Assembly: GCA_905250075.1 (NCBI GenBank)
Contig: CAJNOP010000093.1
Location: 626,335 to 690,334 of the forward strand
Direction of reading: 5' to 3'
Origin: Rotaria sp. Silwood1
Taxonomy: Eukaryota > Rotifera > Eurotatoria > Philodinida > Philodinidae
DNA length: 64,000 bases
The notes under the pieces are model-generated. The model made no database searches. It was not told where the DNA came from and saw only the letters and a list, made by a program, of their open reading frames with translations. Position numbers and translations under genes: made by a program. Shown here piece by piece: positions 36,601 through 50,500 of this stretch. The number at the start of each line of letters is the position of its first letter. The first letter of the stretch is position 1.

Positions 36601-39556
36601 TGAATGTTCCTAGTTTGATCTGCTTTTTTTTCTGTTTCTGTTCCCTTTCCTTATTCGTGCACATTTGCCATCGACATCTAAATAATGCATTCATGTTAAA
36701 TAAATAATAATATGCATATATTTGAATTTACTTTCTAGGATTCAGTCTAACCATTCTTATTCAAACACTAATATTAAAGTCTAGTGTATTAAAAGTAACA
36801 GAAAAAAAAAGGAGAAGTCGAATAATATTGATATAATTAAATATACTTTCTTTTTTTGTGAATTTCGTCTGAAGCCACAGTTTTGAATTACAATTTGTAA
36901 TATATTTCCTACATAGTAAATTTTAATATAGAATTATTCTGTATATATACAAACATCTTAAGCAAAAAAACGATAGTCTACAAAATAATCATTATTGTTT
37001 TGAATAGAAACTCATTTACAATTAAGTACTCATATAGTCAAGTTGAATCACTAAAAATGTATTGAAATCTTTTTGTTTTCTGCTATTTCCTCATTAGTGA
37101 AGTTATTAGTTCTTCTTTTTGTCAATAAAAGAACTATTTGCGCCGTTCTGCCTCTTTACATCAATTCAATTACATCCACATCAAATAAAGGCTTTTGCAT
37201 TGTAAAAAGTAATTAATATGAAGTGAGAGACATTTTATATTTTACAAATGCCTAAGATGAAACCAATAGAATAAGATGTACTTGTGACCTGATAGTTATA
37301 AATAAACAAGAATACATTGTTAGGCTGAGTTTTCACCCATATTTCCTTAGTGTCAGAGAAAAGAAGATAAGAAAATGTTGACAACAAGAGAAAATAAAAA
37401 TAGGTTGAGGTTACATCATGTTTTGAATTGTATGAAGAAAACATACATTACACTAATTGACAATAACAAGAAACAAAATGCACTTTCCTTTCATAATTTC
37501 AATTATTTATCTCCATGGTGTAAAGTAAAAGTTCAAATTATATTTAATTAATGAAAAATTTTGTTTGCATTAAGCATATTAGGTTGCGTAGGCTCCACCA
37601 TTTGATATAATATTCTATTATAGATTAGTCGAAAATAGTTTTAGCTTAAAGAAAAAACTACTTATGTAATTGTCTATTAAATAAAAGTACAAAATGATTA
37701 TCAAAATAAATCAATTCAATTTCAAAATTATTATCTTCAGTCATGTCATTGAATATAGAACGTTTACAAAAACTTTACATCTGATCGACATTCATAATAA
37801 AACTATAAATTTCATAATGAATGAATTATTTTATTCAATAATCTTTTTTTTTTTGTTTATTTGAAAAGAAAATGATGGACGTCATGGAAAAGAATCAATA
37901 ACATTTGTTAACATGGAGAGAACAAGCAATAAAATCAACTGTTAGTCGTTTATAGTTTCAAAACTAAATAGAAATTCAGCTTTTTCGTAAATTTCTTTCA
38001 TATATTTATTTGACAACTTATCATTATTAAATCACAAATTATCTTTGACAATTTATGAATGTTTGCCAATAGATCAATGAAATTTAAGAGAAAAACACAA
38101 AACAAAATAACTAATCAAAAGAAAAAAGTGCTCAAAATAAATTAATTACTTGTTTTTCTTTTATATTATTTAAAATCTAATAGGTAATTAGTTTTATCAA
38201 AATTTTACATGGAATAAAGAATATTTTACAATCGCTCACACTATAGAAAAGAAAAATACTTCTGATTTCATAAGAAAATTACTTTTTTTTTTTAATTATC
38301 ACACGATGATCGAAAGACATACAAATAATATAAATACTATAACTGTTATCAATATGGATCTTCATAAAACTGTTTCTTTCTTACTAATAAGAACTTTTAT
38401 AGTTTCTCATTCGATTGATAGCATGAAATTTAAAGTGGATCAAAAATGGATCTATCTTACATTCTGTTATTTATATCCAAACAATTGTTAAGACACTTCT
38501 CGTCATCTTTCATTTGTGTCAACACTCAAGTGTATGTTTTTCTCAACTTGTTACTATGTATGTCATTGAAAAAGAAGTGCAAAGTACATTATATTTTCAA
38601 TCAGAGCTAAAAATATATTCTCATTTGTTATGTATACGTTTCAAGAAGGCATAGAATCTATAAACAAACATTATATTATTCTTCTTGATAGAATTAATAA
38701 CATATTAAAAATCATATTGATGAGTAACAGTGTTTGACAGAGTGTTAATACTCGCTCAAGGTAAAAAAAATGATATGATTCTTTATGCTTTTTCTCTTTT
38801 CCCATATACTTTGATGAAATACGTGTATGTTCTATTTTGATGACACTTGGAATGTACTTTTCTGTACTAGAAAAACATCGAAACGCCTTTGCATACATAA
38901 AAGAATCAAAGTACAAAGTACGTTCTTTTTTCCTTTGGCTCGTATATAAAAAAAAAGATAGTAAACAACATTAAAAAAAGATACATGATTTAATATAATA
39001 AATGTTTATATAAATGAACCATTTTTCTTTATCTTAACCACATAATTTTTATATAGTTATGTTACGCAACATCTTCTCTATCCACGTTTGAGTTTTTCAA
39101 TCATGATTTCAAAAGAAACTTTACATAGAAAGGAATTAGTGGGTTTTTCGATTGATGAATAAATGATTAATATGCATATTTCCAACCAAAAATATCATGT
39201 GAGAAGGTCGTTCGAAATGTAATACTTTTTTTTTCTATTAAGATTCAATCATGCCGGATTTTTATTTGCCTATTAATGCAATATAAAGAATTCAAACATC
39301 TACAAAGTTTATTTTCTATCGTGGATTCATAAGAATAAATACACCCAAAAACGTCCACATTTTTTTCTTTTATGAATTTATTCCACATCAATCAATAACA
39401 ATAGAATTGTGACTAACTCTGAGATTTCACTCTGAGAAAATTGAATTGAAATCCTTAAAGTTCAAAATATATTAATATAAAGGAAAAAGAAACATTTCAT
39501 TAAATCAAAATGCTACGTACAACCTTTTTTTTTTGTCTTTTTTTTTATTTTGTTCA
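30641..39556. other. 8.9 kb gene-poor AT-rich DNA
   Basis: I see no credible exon, RNA gene or transposon ends. Open frames such as those near 33311, 36512, 37235 and 38671 are short and lack splice signals and conserved motifs. A 54-codon plus-strand ATG frame at 34456-34617 is the least random-looking but has no support. The stretch may hold regulatory DNA or fully decayed repeats. Confidence 0.45.
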
Positions 39557-39711
39557 TCATTGGAAATAAGCATAAAAAAACAAAAAAATATATATATATA
39601 TAAATAATATACCACTTATATTTTTTTCATCATCAACATCAAAACGATGCGGAGTTAATGGACATAATGACAATACAGTAAAAATTTGACAACAACAAAA
39701 AAAAACATGTT
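39557..39711 (-). CDS. Possible alternative last exon of the nuclear receptor
   Basis: If exon 11 ends at 39834 (GAAG|GTAAAT) instead of reading into GGT AAA TAA, an acceptor ATATAG at 39712-39713 opens a 51-codon frame in the required phase. It includes CQIFTVLSLCPLTPHRFDVD and ends at a TGA at 39557-39559. The LBD otherwise stops right after helix 10/11, so an AF-2 helix could be encoded only here. The coding-like part is followed by a TA-rich hydrophobic end, which weakens the case. Confidence 0.35.
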
Positions 39712-39825
39712 CTATATTGAGAATTAATTACGGCGTTGAGATCATCGAAAATTGAAATGGATAATTGGTGTTTTTTTTTTATGCTAAAAATAGTAAAATT
39801 ATTTTTGACACTAACAATATATCTT

Positions 39826-42755
39826 TTATTTACCTTCTAATACACGAGATCCAACATTTTTTTCATACGATTCATTGAGAGGAACTAATAGATCTAGTAC
39901 CTGAAAAAAACAAAATTTCTTATATATTTAACATCAATAAAAAAAAAAAAATTCTAAACAAACCTGTAAAATTTTACTACATAATATTTTTCCTTCTTGT
40001 GCACCACGGTTTTGACATAATTCTTGATAAAGAGCACAAAGATAAGAATATCGTAAAACTCGTTGAATGTCTTCATCTTCTGTAGTTGAATCTAATAAAA
40101 GAAAAATAGATTTTAATTAATTTTAACAATATTTATTATAAAATTTCACCTGTATAGCACATTTGTAAAGGTATTACAAGACTAATTTCACTGTCAGTTA
40201 AATTAAGATTACGAAAACATTGACTAAATTTAAACATTGCATCGGTCATTTCAACTCCATATAATATATCCATCCAATGACGTGTATATTGAAAACCATC
40301 AGGAGATAGAATATAACCTTGACCATTGTCATTTAATAAACTACCATATTTAAGCTTAAATTTAATAATAAACAAGCATAAAATATTTTATATTATATAA
40401 AATTAAATATTTACCATATACCAATCAAATGATCGATGAAGAATCATTTTATGTAAATTAGCTGAACCCATATTAGCCATACCGGGTAACTAAAATTAAA
40501 CACATAAAAATAGAAAATTATTGTTTTTTTTTGTTTAAATATAAATTCCTACTTCTTGAATGTAAAAAACAGATGAACGAACGACAACTTCTACAGTTTC
40601 TAAGAACAAACAAAAACAAAAAATTTTTAAATTTCCTTCGCTTTTTATTTATAATAGATATACTTGGAACAGTAGCAAAAAATTGTTCAACTGTTGCATT
40701 ATCACCTGGATATTCAGTAATACCATTATAAATCATTTGATTCATTCGTGTTTCTAATTGTTTAACACGTTTTGAATGTCGAAGATAAATATTATATGAT
40801 GACCAACGAAGAAATCTAATATGAAATAACAAAAAAAGAAAAAGAATTAGTTTTTTTTTGTTTTTACAATCAAAAGAAATATTTTCTTTTTACTTTGTAA
40901 ATGTTAATTCATCATCCGTTAATTGAACAAGTAATGTTGATTTATTCTGACTTAGTTTATTTGATATGCTGAGGACATGTGTAAATAATTCATTAGTTAA
41001 AACACCTGTTGAATGTTCAACTAAACCATCAGTTTCATCTAATGTAAAATCATTGGGTAAATATGTTGGATATTTTGTTCGATATATAAATGATGGATTT
41101 TTATTATAATTATAATTTAAAGTTGAATTAATATCATCTTCAGATAGATTTGTTTGTACTAGTGAATGATTTATTATTCGATCATTGTATAATATAGAAT
41201 TAGTCTGAGAGAAATTTTCGTTATTATTATTATTATTTGGATAGATTTTAAATGGTATACAATTTTGTCGGATAGCTGTTTTTTGTGCATCCATCATATC
41301 TAGGTAAGGAAAAAACAAGGCATATATTTATTTTATTGACAGAAGTATGTTTTTCTTTTTTTCAGTTGATCAAATTCACAAGAGACTTAATGATAATATT
41401 TATTTCAGAGATTTTTTTTATTGCATATTATAAATAGACTAATGATATTAAGCTGTCTGTACGTCATAGATAATTTTAGTCAATATAAGAAAAAACTATG
41501 AGATGAAGATTATTTTTCATTTCTCATTGAGAAACAAATGCCTCATAATTTATTGTCTTATAAATATTGAAATAATATCTCATTGAAAATTAGTATGAAA
41601 AAACACAAGGTTATGAGTACCGAGTTTTCCTTCAATAAGTGCATTGTTTTCTCAAAATGACATGACTGTTGTTCATAAATGTGTCTTTCATAAGAAAAAA
41701 AAAAGTGATCTACTTATATAAATAGATCTCATTTGCTCTCAATAAATATGTTAATTTTAAAAAAAGTAATCTAGAAATTATCTCACCTGTATCCATTGCA
41801 TTTGGATCATAATTTTCAATACTACTACGATCAGATAATGATGAACATGATGATTCTGGAATATGTACTTCATCAGCTCTTTCATTAGATTCTGTTGATG
41901 CCGCTTCCTGTCTCATTTGTTGTTCTTTTTGTTCGAGTAATGCTCTTTCTTTGACCAATTTTGGTATTCGTCCCATTTTGACACCTACATTTATAATTGA
42001 AAAAAAAAATTTTTTTTAATCAAAAATATTTAAAATATGCATTTTTGTTTTTACCATCTACGGACATGCCCTTGTCTATACATCGTTGAAATCGACATGC
42101 TTTGCAACGATTGCGATTGGTTACATTAACAAGACATGAATTATCAAAATAACATCGATATTTTTCTTTACGAAGAATGCTTCGTTTGAAAAAACCCTGA
42201 CAAAAAAAAGAAAACAAATAAAATATATTAATCATTCAAGCGTAAAGATCATCATGTTCTTATATAAAATAACAAGAATGTCTCGAACAAATTATCTTTT
42301 AATTAAAAATATAGAATTTAAAAAGTTTCTTTTATTTCATAAATAATTAAATAAAAATGACAAGACGGACTTTAAATCAAAAATTTTTTAATATTAATCC
42401 TTATATTTATAGTAACTAATGTACTTGTCAACAATAATAAAACAATAAGGGGAAAAGAAGTTTTTTTTCTTCCTTACTTTACATCCTTCACATGTGGCAA
42501 TTCCATAATGAATTCCAGTAGCTGAATCAGAACATACACGACTAAAATAAAATTTAAAAAATAAAATAGAAGAAATATAAATATAAATTAATAAATAAAT
42601 TCATACCAAGCTCCAAAAGGAAATGTTAATCGTGCTCGTTTTGGTTTTATTGTAGTTGTTGGTGTATTTGATGGAGATATTGATGATTCGATATTTTCCA
42701 TTTTGCTTATATCATCATCATTACCAATTTGACAAATTATGTCACTCTCAGTCAT
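39826..42755 (-). CDS. Nuclear receptor (zinc-finger DBD plus LBD)
   Basis: Exons: 42755-42607, 42541-42478, 42196-42055, 41984-41787, 41299-40894, 40815-40664, 40599-40553, 40489-40415, 40354-40150, 40091-39964 and 39900-39826. They total 546 aa, all in frame. The DNA-binding domain starts at residue 50. Finger 1 is CRVC...CEGC, P-box CEGCKGFFKR; finger 2 is CYFDNSC...CKAC with NRNRC. GMSVDGVKMGRIPK follows, an NR1-like C-terminal extension. A 150-residue Asn/Ser-rich hinge leads to the ligand-binding domain (FLRWSSYNIYL, FDWYMLKYGSLL, LNLTDSEISLVIPL). It is a DNA-binding, probably ligand-responsive transcription factor. Ortholog assignment is not safe: it shares features with E75/Rev-erb and invertebrate-specific NHRs. 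A twelfth exon (39711-39557) reached from a donor at 39833 is also frame-compatible. Confidence 0.88.
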
Positions 42756-45700
42756 TATGAAGAGAGAAAATTATAGGAATAATTTATATAACTGTAAATA
42801 TGCGAATGTAATCTAAAATATAATAATAATTGATATACATTTCATTGTTTTTTGTATTAATAGAAGCATTGATCATGTGTATAGCTAAAGATAAGTTTGA
42901 TTAAAACTTACACACACACACCAAGTCTTCCTTTCAACACATAAAACGAGCAAATGATAAAGAAAAGTTCTCATTCATAAAAGTACATTAATGTAGGTCA
43001 AGTTAAGCGTCCTTTATTTTTTTTGTATTACGTCTGTAGACTGACATCAGTATGCGAGAAAAGCGACAGACAGAAACAGAAAAGAAGAACGAAGAAAAGA
43101 AATAGAAAGTAATGCAGAAGGCGAAGAAATATGGTTATATAATGAGCTTGGCAAGGACAGCCACCAATAATAACAAAGTACCGATCTGTTCTATATCGTC
43201 GCGATCTCGTCATTCAATAATGTTCGTTCTAATTTAAATCCTTTTTTTTTCGTTAGGGTTTTTTTTTCTATTGGATTGTAACATTAGTTCTGCAAATTTT
43301 GTTGTTAATGAACAAATTTATTTTACGACAAAGATATGCAACATCAATCAGCAATACAGTTGCCATTATTTTCGAAACTTGGGCCCATCTTGCTAGCAAT
43401 TGTTCAATCAGATATTTGCAGAAACTAGCTGGTTATGATTCGAAAAAGACAGTGAAATTTTGTTGGTTGACAAAAAAATCTGCAGAACTTATGTTACAAT
43501 CTAATATAAAACTCTTTCTAACGGAAACAATTTTTTCCTATGACTATCAACATAAAGACAGAGTTTGAATTTTTTGTTTTTATAACTAGCAAGAACGAAA
43601 AGAAATGTACTAATAGAAAAAATTGTCTCAAACTGCTCATGATCACTCTGATTAATGTAAAAGAAAAATCATATATAGCCAGAGGATCATATGAATGTTA
43701 TTGCCCTATTTCACAATTAAGTAAGCAATCGTCAAGGTAAATTTATCGAACGTCGAATAGTCTACAGAAAAAAAAGGAGAAGGAAAAAACTAACCAATGC
43801 GCAAGAGAAAGCGATAGGACAGTAGAAGAGCGGAATAGGAACAACAGACATCGTAAAAAAGTAAGAATGAGCACGAATCAGAAAGAGAACGAAAGAAAAA
43901 AAGGGGGTCATATAAGGACGTTAAGGCCATTCAAATAAATGCCGTACTTCAGTTCTTCGGTACTTATAAACTTCTGCGTACACAAGAAAACCACGTGCTT
44001 TTTAATCATTTGCATCGGATGATGAAAGAAAAGGAAGGAAAACAAGCAAAACAAGAAAGAAAATACCAAATAAATTATTAGTAATCTTTTTAACTGCATG
44101 AAAATAAAAAATGTCAAAATGATTCACAATGTTCTCAAAATAAATAGAGAAAAAACAAACTTTGTAAGCAATAACAGCGACAGCATTCACTATTTACCAG
44201 GGCAAAAAAAGCCTAAATAAAGATAGATAATACTTTCAAGACACAAAAAGAAAAAATATAGAAACAAAAAAAAACTAGGGACCATTCTATTGTTATCCAA
44301 TATGTTGTTTGGTGCCCGTTAAAATATTTACTTATGAATACATAAACATGATTTAACACACATACACACAAAAACATCCGACAACATAAAATAATTATAC
44401 ATAAACTCTAATATATACATTTCAGATTAAAGATGATGATAATGAAAGCGCAAGATAGATAGAAGTATAAAGCAGTCAAAACTATACGCCTACGTACTGA
44501 CTTACTTCATAAGACAATCAGAAAAATACCAAAATACAAATACTTGACAGCTTGACAATATCTGCGAAAGAAAAATAAATGTATTTATCATCTTAAAATA
44601 TTCATGTTTGAAATACAAAATTATGTAAACTATTTAATCCTATCAAATTTATCATATAAATTCGATTTTATTATACTCTATATGACATGTTTACTTATTT
44701 ATTTTTCATAGTCATCTTCAAATATAAGAATATGTTGAGTAATATTATGTTAGTCATTGAAATTCTTATTTCTACGTCATATTCTATTTACAATTATTTT
44801 ACTCATATGAAAATGAATATATATATAGAAGAAAAGTTATTCATCATATATTAATATCATTTAACAAAACTTTTTCAGTTGAATACAACTATTATAACGT
44901 CATAATTGGAAACAGTTAAAGTAGTTTTTTTTTGTTTTTTGTGAGTGAATTATTCAGCAACTTAACGAGCAATTTTTATCGATGTAATCTTACCTTTATA
45001 TACAATGATAAAAAAAAAGTACAAATGATAGGGAACAAAATTACCTATCAAGGAACAAACTTTTAGGTCATAAAAACTTATGAATAAACATAGCAAAGTA
45101 AGTCACCTTCTATAATATGACATTGTTTATGCTACTTCTGGCAATATGTGATTACTAGTATCGCTTTGCTCTATAAAGAACACAATTTATTACTAAAATA
45201 TAACCAAGAGAATGATTGGTTTTTTTCTCTCTTTCTGTATTTCCTATTAAATATAAAATGTGAAACATTAGTAAAAATAATCTAACATATAACATGAATT
45301 TTATTATCAACTGATGTTGAATAATTATAAGAGACTTATTCATTGAGTGTATAAATCATGATTTATAAAGAGATGATATAGAATATTTTTCTCTGGAGAT
45401 ATAAGCAAGAAAATAAACAAAAATCATATTGCTTTATAGCTAAAATTAATCAGATTATAAATATTTATTATTAACTAATGTTGGTTTTATGCCGTTGACT
45501 TAAATATTCTTTCAATATTAATCATAAGAAAATCTTCATGTTTGTCCTTGCTTCATTTTTCTACCATAAAAATCAGATTCAAATCAAATGCTTTGATTAA
45601 CTCACCGAAATATTTGACAGGGTTAATATTTCACAACATACATGATACAAATATGTATTCTTTTCATGAGCTTACCTGTATATATGATCAATTAGCTTTA

Positions 45701-47502
45701 TACATAAATGAAAGACAAAGTACTTGCGTCCTTGACAATACACAAAACATATCTATGTTAATATTTCTATCCTCTTAAATATCTTATTAATACGAGAAAA
45801 GCTACAAAATAAATAATAGTTTTTTATCGATTATTAATAATTGCAATGAAATATCAATATCATCGTTGATTTTTTGAGAAGAAAAAACTAATCTTTTTTT
45901 TTTTTTCTTTTATGAAATTTTATTGTGTACACTATGATTGAATAAGTCAAATAAAGTATATCATTGGTACGCTTTGTTATCAGAACAACAAAGGAAATAA
46001 TGAATGAAATAGTGAAACGAACAAAGAAAGAAAGAGAGAAAAAAAAGAAGGGCGAAAAAAAAACAGAGGCACATTCACATTAATTCATTTTGTTACATAC
46101 ACACGGTGGTGAAAAAAAACGAAATGCAAGAAAATCATGTCTTGTCTTATCTGTGTTTTACACACAGGCACATACACATAAACATAGCTTTGTCTTAACT
46201 TATTTTTCTCATATTTGCGACAATAAAACGAACGAGAGAAAGAAACAAAAAAAAGAATACAATTTTTAAGATATCATGCATGTTTATAAGATTGTTTTTT
46301 TTTTGTCATTCGGAAAGCGGATCGATGTTACTTTTAGTTTTTTTTCGTGAGTAAAAAAGAGAAGAAAAGGAGAGAAGATTATTATTGAATTTCTACAGAC
46401 AAACAGATATGATAAGAAATATAAAGCGACACAAAGAAAAAAAACTGCACACATACATAAACATGCACACATACGTGTGCACACACACAAAAAAAAAGAA
46501 TCCGAGAATTTAATTGTTTTGCATTAAATATTTTTAAAGATATAGATAAGGAAGAAAAGAAACAGAATCGATGATCTTAATGCTTTATTTGTTTATAATT
46601 CATTCGTTATTGCAATTTAATTTGTTTGCTTTGTTTTTCTTTTTTTTTCAAATTCAGGACGGGAAATTGACGATAATAGAATTCAAAAAATACGCACACA
46701 CACTGTTTTACAAATAGCACTACTTTCTTTTTCTTTTTTTTTTGTTTTTTCAAACGAAACAGAGTAACATATTCTTCTTCTTCTTTTTTTTTGTAAGGGA
46801 ATGTTTTCGCGTCCCATCACTGCGAAAAAAAAAAGAAATAAGTTGGTAACTATGTACACTGTTACACGACACAAAGAAATAGAAATAATCAAAAGAAATT
46901 TGAAACAAAAAAAAAAAAAGAAGAAACAAAAAGACAAAGTAGTGCAAATAAAACACTGAGTTTTCTTTTTTTTTGTTTTGTTTTGTTATATTAATCAATA
47001 AATCTTTTATATGTGTGTCTGTATGTGTGTGTGCATACATATCATTGCACTGTTGTGAATAAAATACACTAATATGAGGAAAAGATTTTTTTTTGTATAG
47101 AAGAAACAATAAGCAAAGGTAAAGAGAAAAAGAGAGAGAGCTAACAGCACCTCTATTGCACCCCGATTGCGCGCATCAAAGAGGAGACCATAGAGATATA
47201 TAAAGATTGAAATATATTTATATGTATACGTATATATATGATATATACAGAAGATCAATTGTGGACGAGACGAAGAAAAAAGTGTTGGTTTTTATGTTTT
47301 TTCAGCAGATTGCGACAAGAAGAGATACAATTACACGAGAACACACATACACACACATTGAATTGATCTATTGAGATAAAAACAAGAGAGCGAGAGAAAT
47401 AGACAACAACAACAAAAAAAAATTGATCTAGCATTGTAGATAGAATAGATTAATGAGCATAGATTAGAAATTACAGAATATTCATCATTGTTTTGTTTTG
47501 AA
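42756..47502. other. Intergenic region upstream of the nuclear receptor and downstream of AGO
   Basis: 4.7 kb, AT-rich, with purine-rich simple-sequence stretches (GAAA/GAGA at about 43060-43110, 43760-43900 and 46010-46080). CA/TG tracts occur near 46455 and 47015-47035. It should contain the nuclear receptor promoter and the AGO 3'UTR. Open frames near 43299 and 45542 lack any support. No RNA gene was recognised. Confidence 0.5.
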
Positions 47503-50500
47503 TTAAGCAAAATACATGACTTGAGCCGAATCAGGATGTACAGTTACTGCACGACTCAATTGAACTTGTTGTTGACCATTAGAATCACCATTTGATGATT
47601 GATGAGAACCTTCATTACTAGAATATACAAGAAAAAAAAAAGATGTTTTTTTTTTTTTGTTTTGATAAAATTAACCTTTCAGGTTCTCTTTCAATTAAAT
47701 GATATCGTGCACGAAATGCAACAAGATGAGCATAATAAGCTGGTGCTGGTATTGATACTGAACGTGTACATCGTACATATGTATGACATAATTGATATGT
47801 TAATGCTTGTAATTCATCAGCAGAAAAATGATTATCATCCCATAAAACATGATAATGTGATGGTCGAGATGTACCTTGTATACCAGCATGTGAACATAAA
47901 TAAAAATCATATTCAGTTGGATGAGTTATTGCAACATCAACCGTTGTACCAGGTGGAATATTACCACTTTTACCACACTAAATTAAATTAAATAAATATA
48001 CATATATATCATTAATGGTATTTTAATATAATTAAATTTCGTTTTTGTAAATAAGATAATAAATAGGTTAATCGATATGTTCTTTTCTCCTTGATATGTT
48101 CTTTTATTACAGAATGAGAAAAATAGAAAGAGCAAGTTGCCCTTTATCGATAATATAGAGCAAAAAAGAAAAACAAGTTTATCATATTTCTTTTTTTTTT
48201 TTTTTTTTGTGATTCAAATATAGATCAATACACAAAAAAAAGAGGATAACAATTTCCTTCTAATTTTTATTTTATATAATAGAAAAAATTTTAAATACTT
48301 AAATAATACAGATTAAATTAAAAGAAAAAAAAAACAACAAAACTCATTGACCAACTAATACTGATGACGCACGTGAATAGACCGATAAATTAAGTATAAA
48401 GTTATTACATGTCAGAATATGACAACAGAAAAGATATAAATATTATTGAGATATGTATTTTCTTGAAAAAAAAAAACTAATTATACAAATTAGCAAAAGA
48501 ATCATTTCATTGATGGATTTTATTATAATTATTTTATATATAGATTAACAAATTTTCATTATTTGTTAATAGATTAGTGTTCTATATGAATGTCACGACC
48601 CTTTAATAGACTTTCTTAAAGCTTAGTTCATATTATTTTGTTTTAAATATGAAAAAGAAATAACACGAATATGTCGAAGAGAAAAAAAAATAGGAAATGA
48701 AGATCCTCCTTATTACCGTATAATTCATAACATTGATCTTCAGCGCAAATACAAAGTATTTCTATTCTCTTTTATAAAAATGAATAATAGACTGAACATT
48801 TCAAAAGTCATCCGACAGGCTTTCATATTTACAGATTGAAAGCTACAGCTTTGATTGTTCGCGAAAAAGATCAAAGTCATTGTATGACTTCATTTATTAT
48901 TTAATAATGTTGATAAATGATCGAATTGTTAGAGCAGTAGACTTTAAAATAAATATTAATAAAACATAAATTTAATTCTAAGAAATGCATAAAATTCAAA
49001 ATATTCATAATTGTATACATCAAGTATTGCACCTATAACTCTTAGACAGAACACGATAAAAAATGTTCAGAGCTATTAATATTTTTCTGAAGTTTATTGA
49101 CTGACAAAATGTTGTTGTTGAATAAATAAAATGGAATTATGCTATGACACATACAATGAAAGCCTACAAATCTCTATCAAAACAAAAATTGTCTGATGAC
49201 TTTTCAGAATACTGTATATTGATTAAAAAATTAAACAACAAAAAACAACAGACAATCTTTACCTGCTCTTTTTTATCAGCACAGAAAAGACGTGTATGAT
49301 GACGTTTTTGTACTACAATAAATGTAATACCCGGTTGATAAGATGCTTCAAGACGAACACAAGCTTCACGTACAGCCATTAATTCATGTGCAAGAACATG
49401 TGCAAATTGTCCTTCACTAACACCATCACGATATAATATAATACGTGCTGGTTTAAAACGTGTTGATTTATAAAATTGTATAAGTAATTCTCTAACCATA
49501 GTTGATAATTCAGCAATAACTTCATGACGATGCATTTGTATACGAACTGTAGCTGCATATCGTGATGGATGAGCATCCATTGAACCAACAACCTATTTCA
49601 TTCAAGAATTTTATTTAATATCATAACAACAAAAACAAAAGAAAACTACTTACAGCAGCGATGGATGGTTTTGATCGATCACCAGCTGGTGGATGTGTTA
49701 CATCAGCACCAATAAATATAACTGGTTCACGAAAAACACTTATTGGTCGTACACTTGGTACAAGTATATTATTAACACCACCTAATTTAACATTAATTTT
49801 TAAACATAAATTTGATAATGTTTGTGGTGTTGTTTTATTAACATTTTTAGCTTGTACACATTGTGTTGCTAAACCAATTAATGTATCACCAACACGTTTA
49901 ACTTCTGCATAAACAGGTGTTTTACCAGGTAAAACAACAACAATTAATTGTAAACCATTATATGTTGTTTTAAGAAATTTAAACATTGGTTCAACTTGTT
50001 CAATACCAGTTGCATATTTGCAAAAACATGGTTGACCAACAATAGGCATACCAGCATCATTTGATATTCGTTGTAATTGTTGAGTAAATGTTCGTAATGA
50101 TGCTTCATTACAATTACGTTGTGGTGCAAAACATGCTATGGCCCATATACGAATTTCAATACCAGTATGAAATTGTTTACCACGCATATCCCATACACCT
50201 TGATTAGGTGTAACAACAACTTTTGTCTTAAAAATTAAAAATAATTTATTTTTAAACAATAATAATACGAAAAAAAAAACTACTTACACGACCACCATAT
50301 TGAATTTTAGGTGCAGTTAATACACGACCATTGACTTCTGTCATATTAGTTAAAATATTAATACCAAAATGAGTTACATATACATCATTATTAAATTCAG
50401 CTTTGCGGACCTAAAACAATTAGTATAGTTGTATGTAATGGATTTTGATTTTTAATACAAAAAAAAAAAAAAATATCTAACGACTATAATTCATATGACT

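Noticed and set aside
43299..43568. 89-codon plus-strand frame
   Set aside because: No splice signals, no family motif and no signal peptide.
48920..48990. tRNA-like phrase TTAGAGCAGTAGACTTTAAA
   Set aside because: No T-arm (GTTCGAxxC) and no acceptor stem follow within tRNA length.
49661..49912. Plus-strand frame antisense to AGO
   Set aside because: Mirror of the strongly conserved MID/PIWI coding exon.
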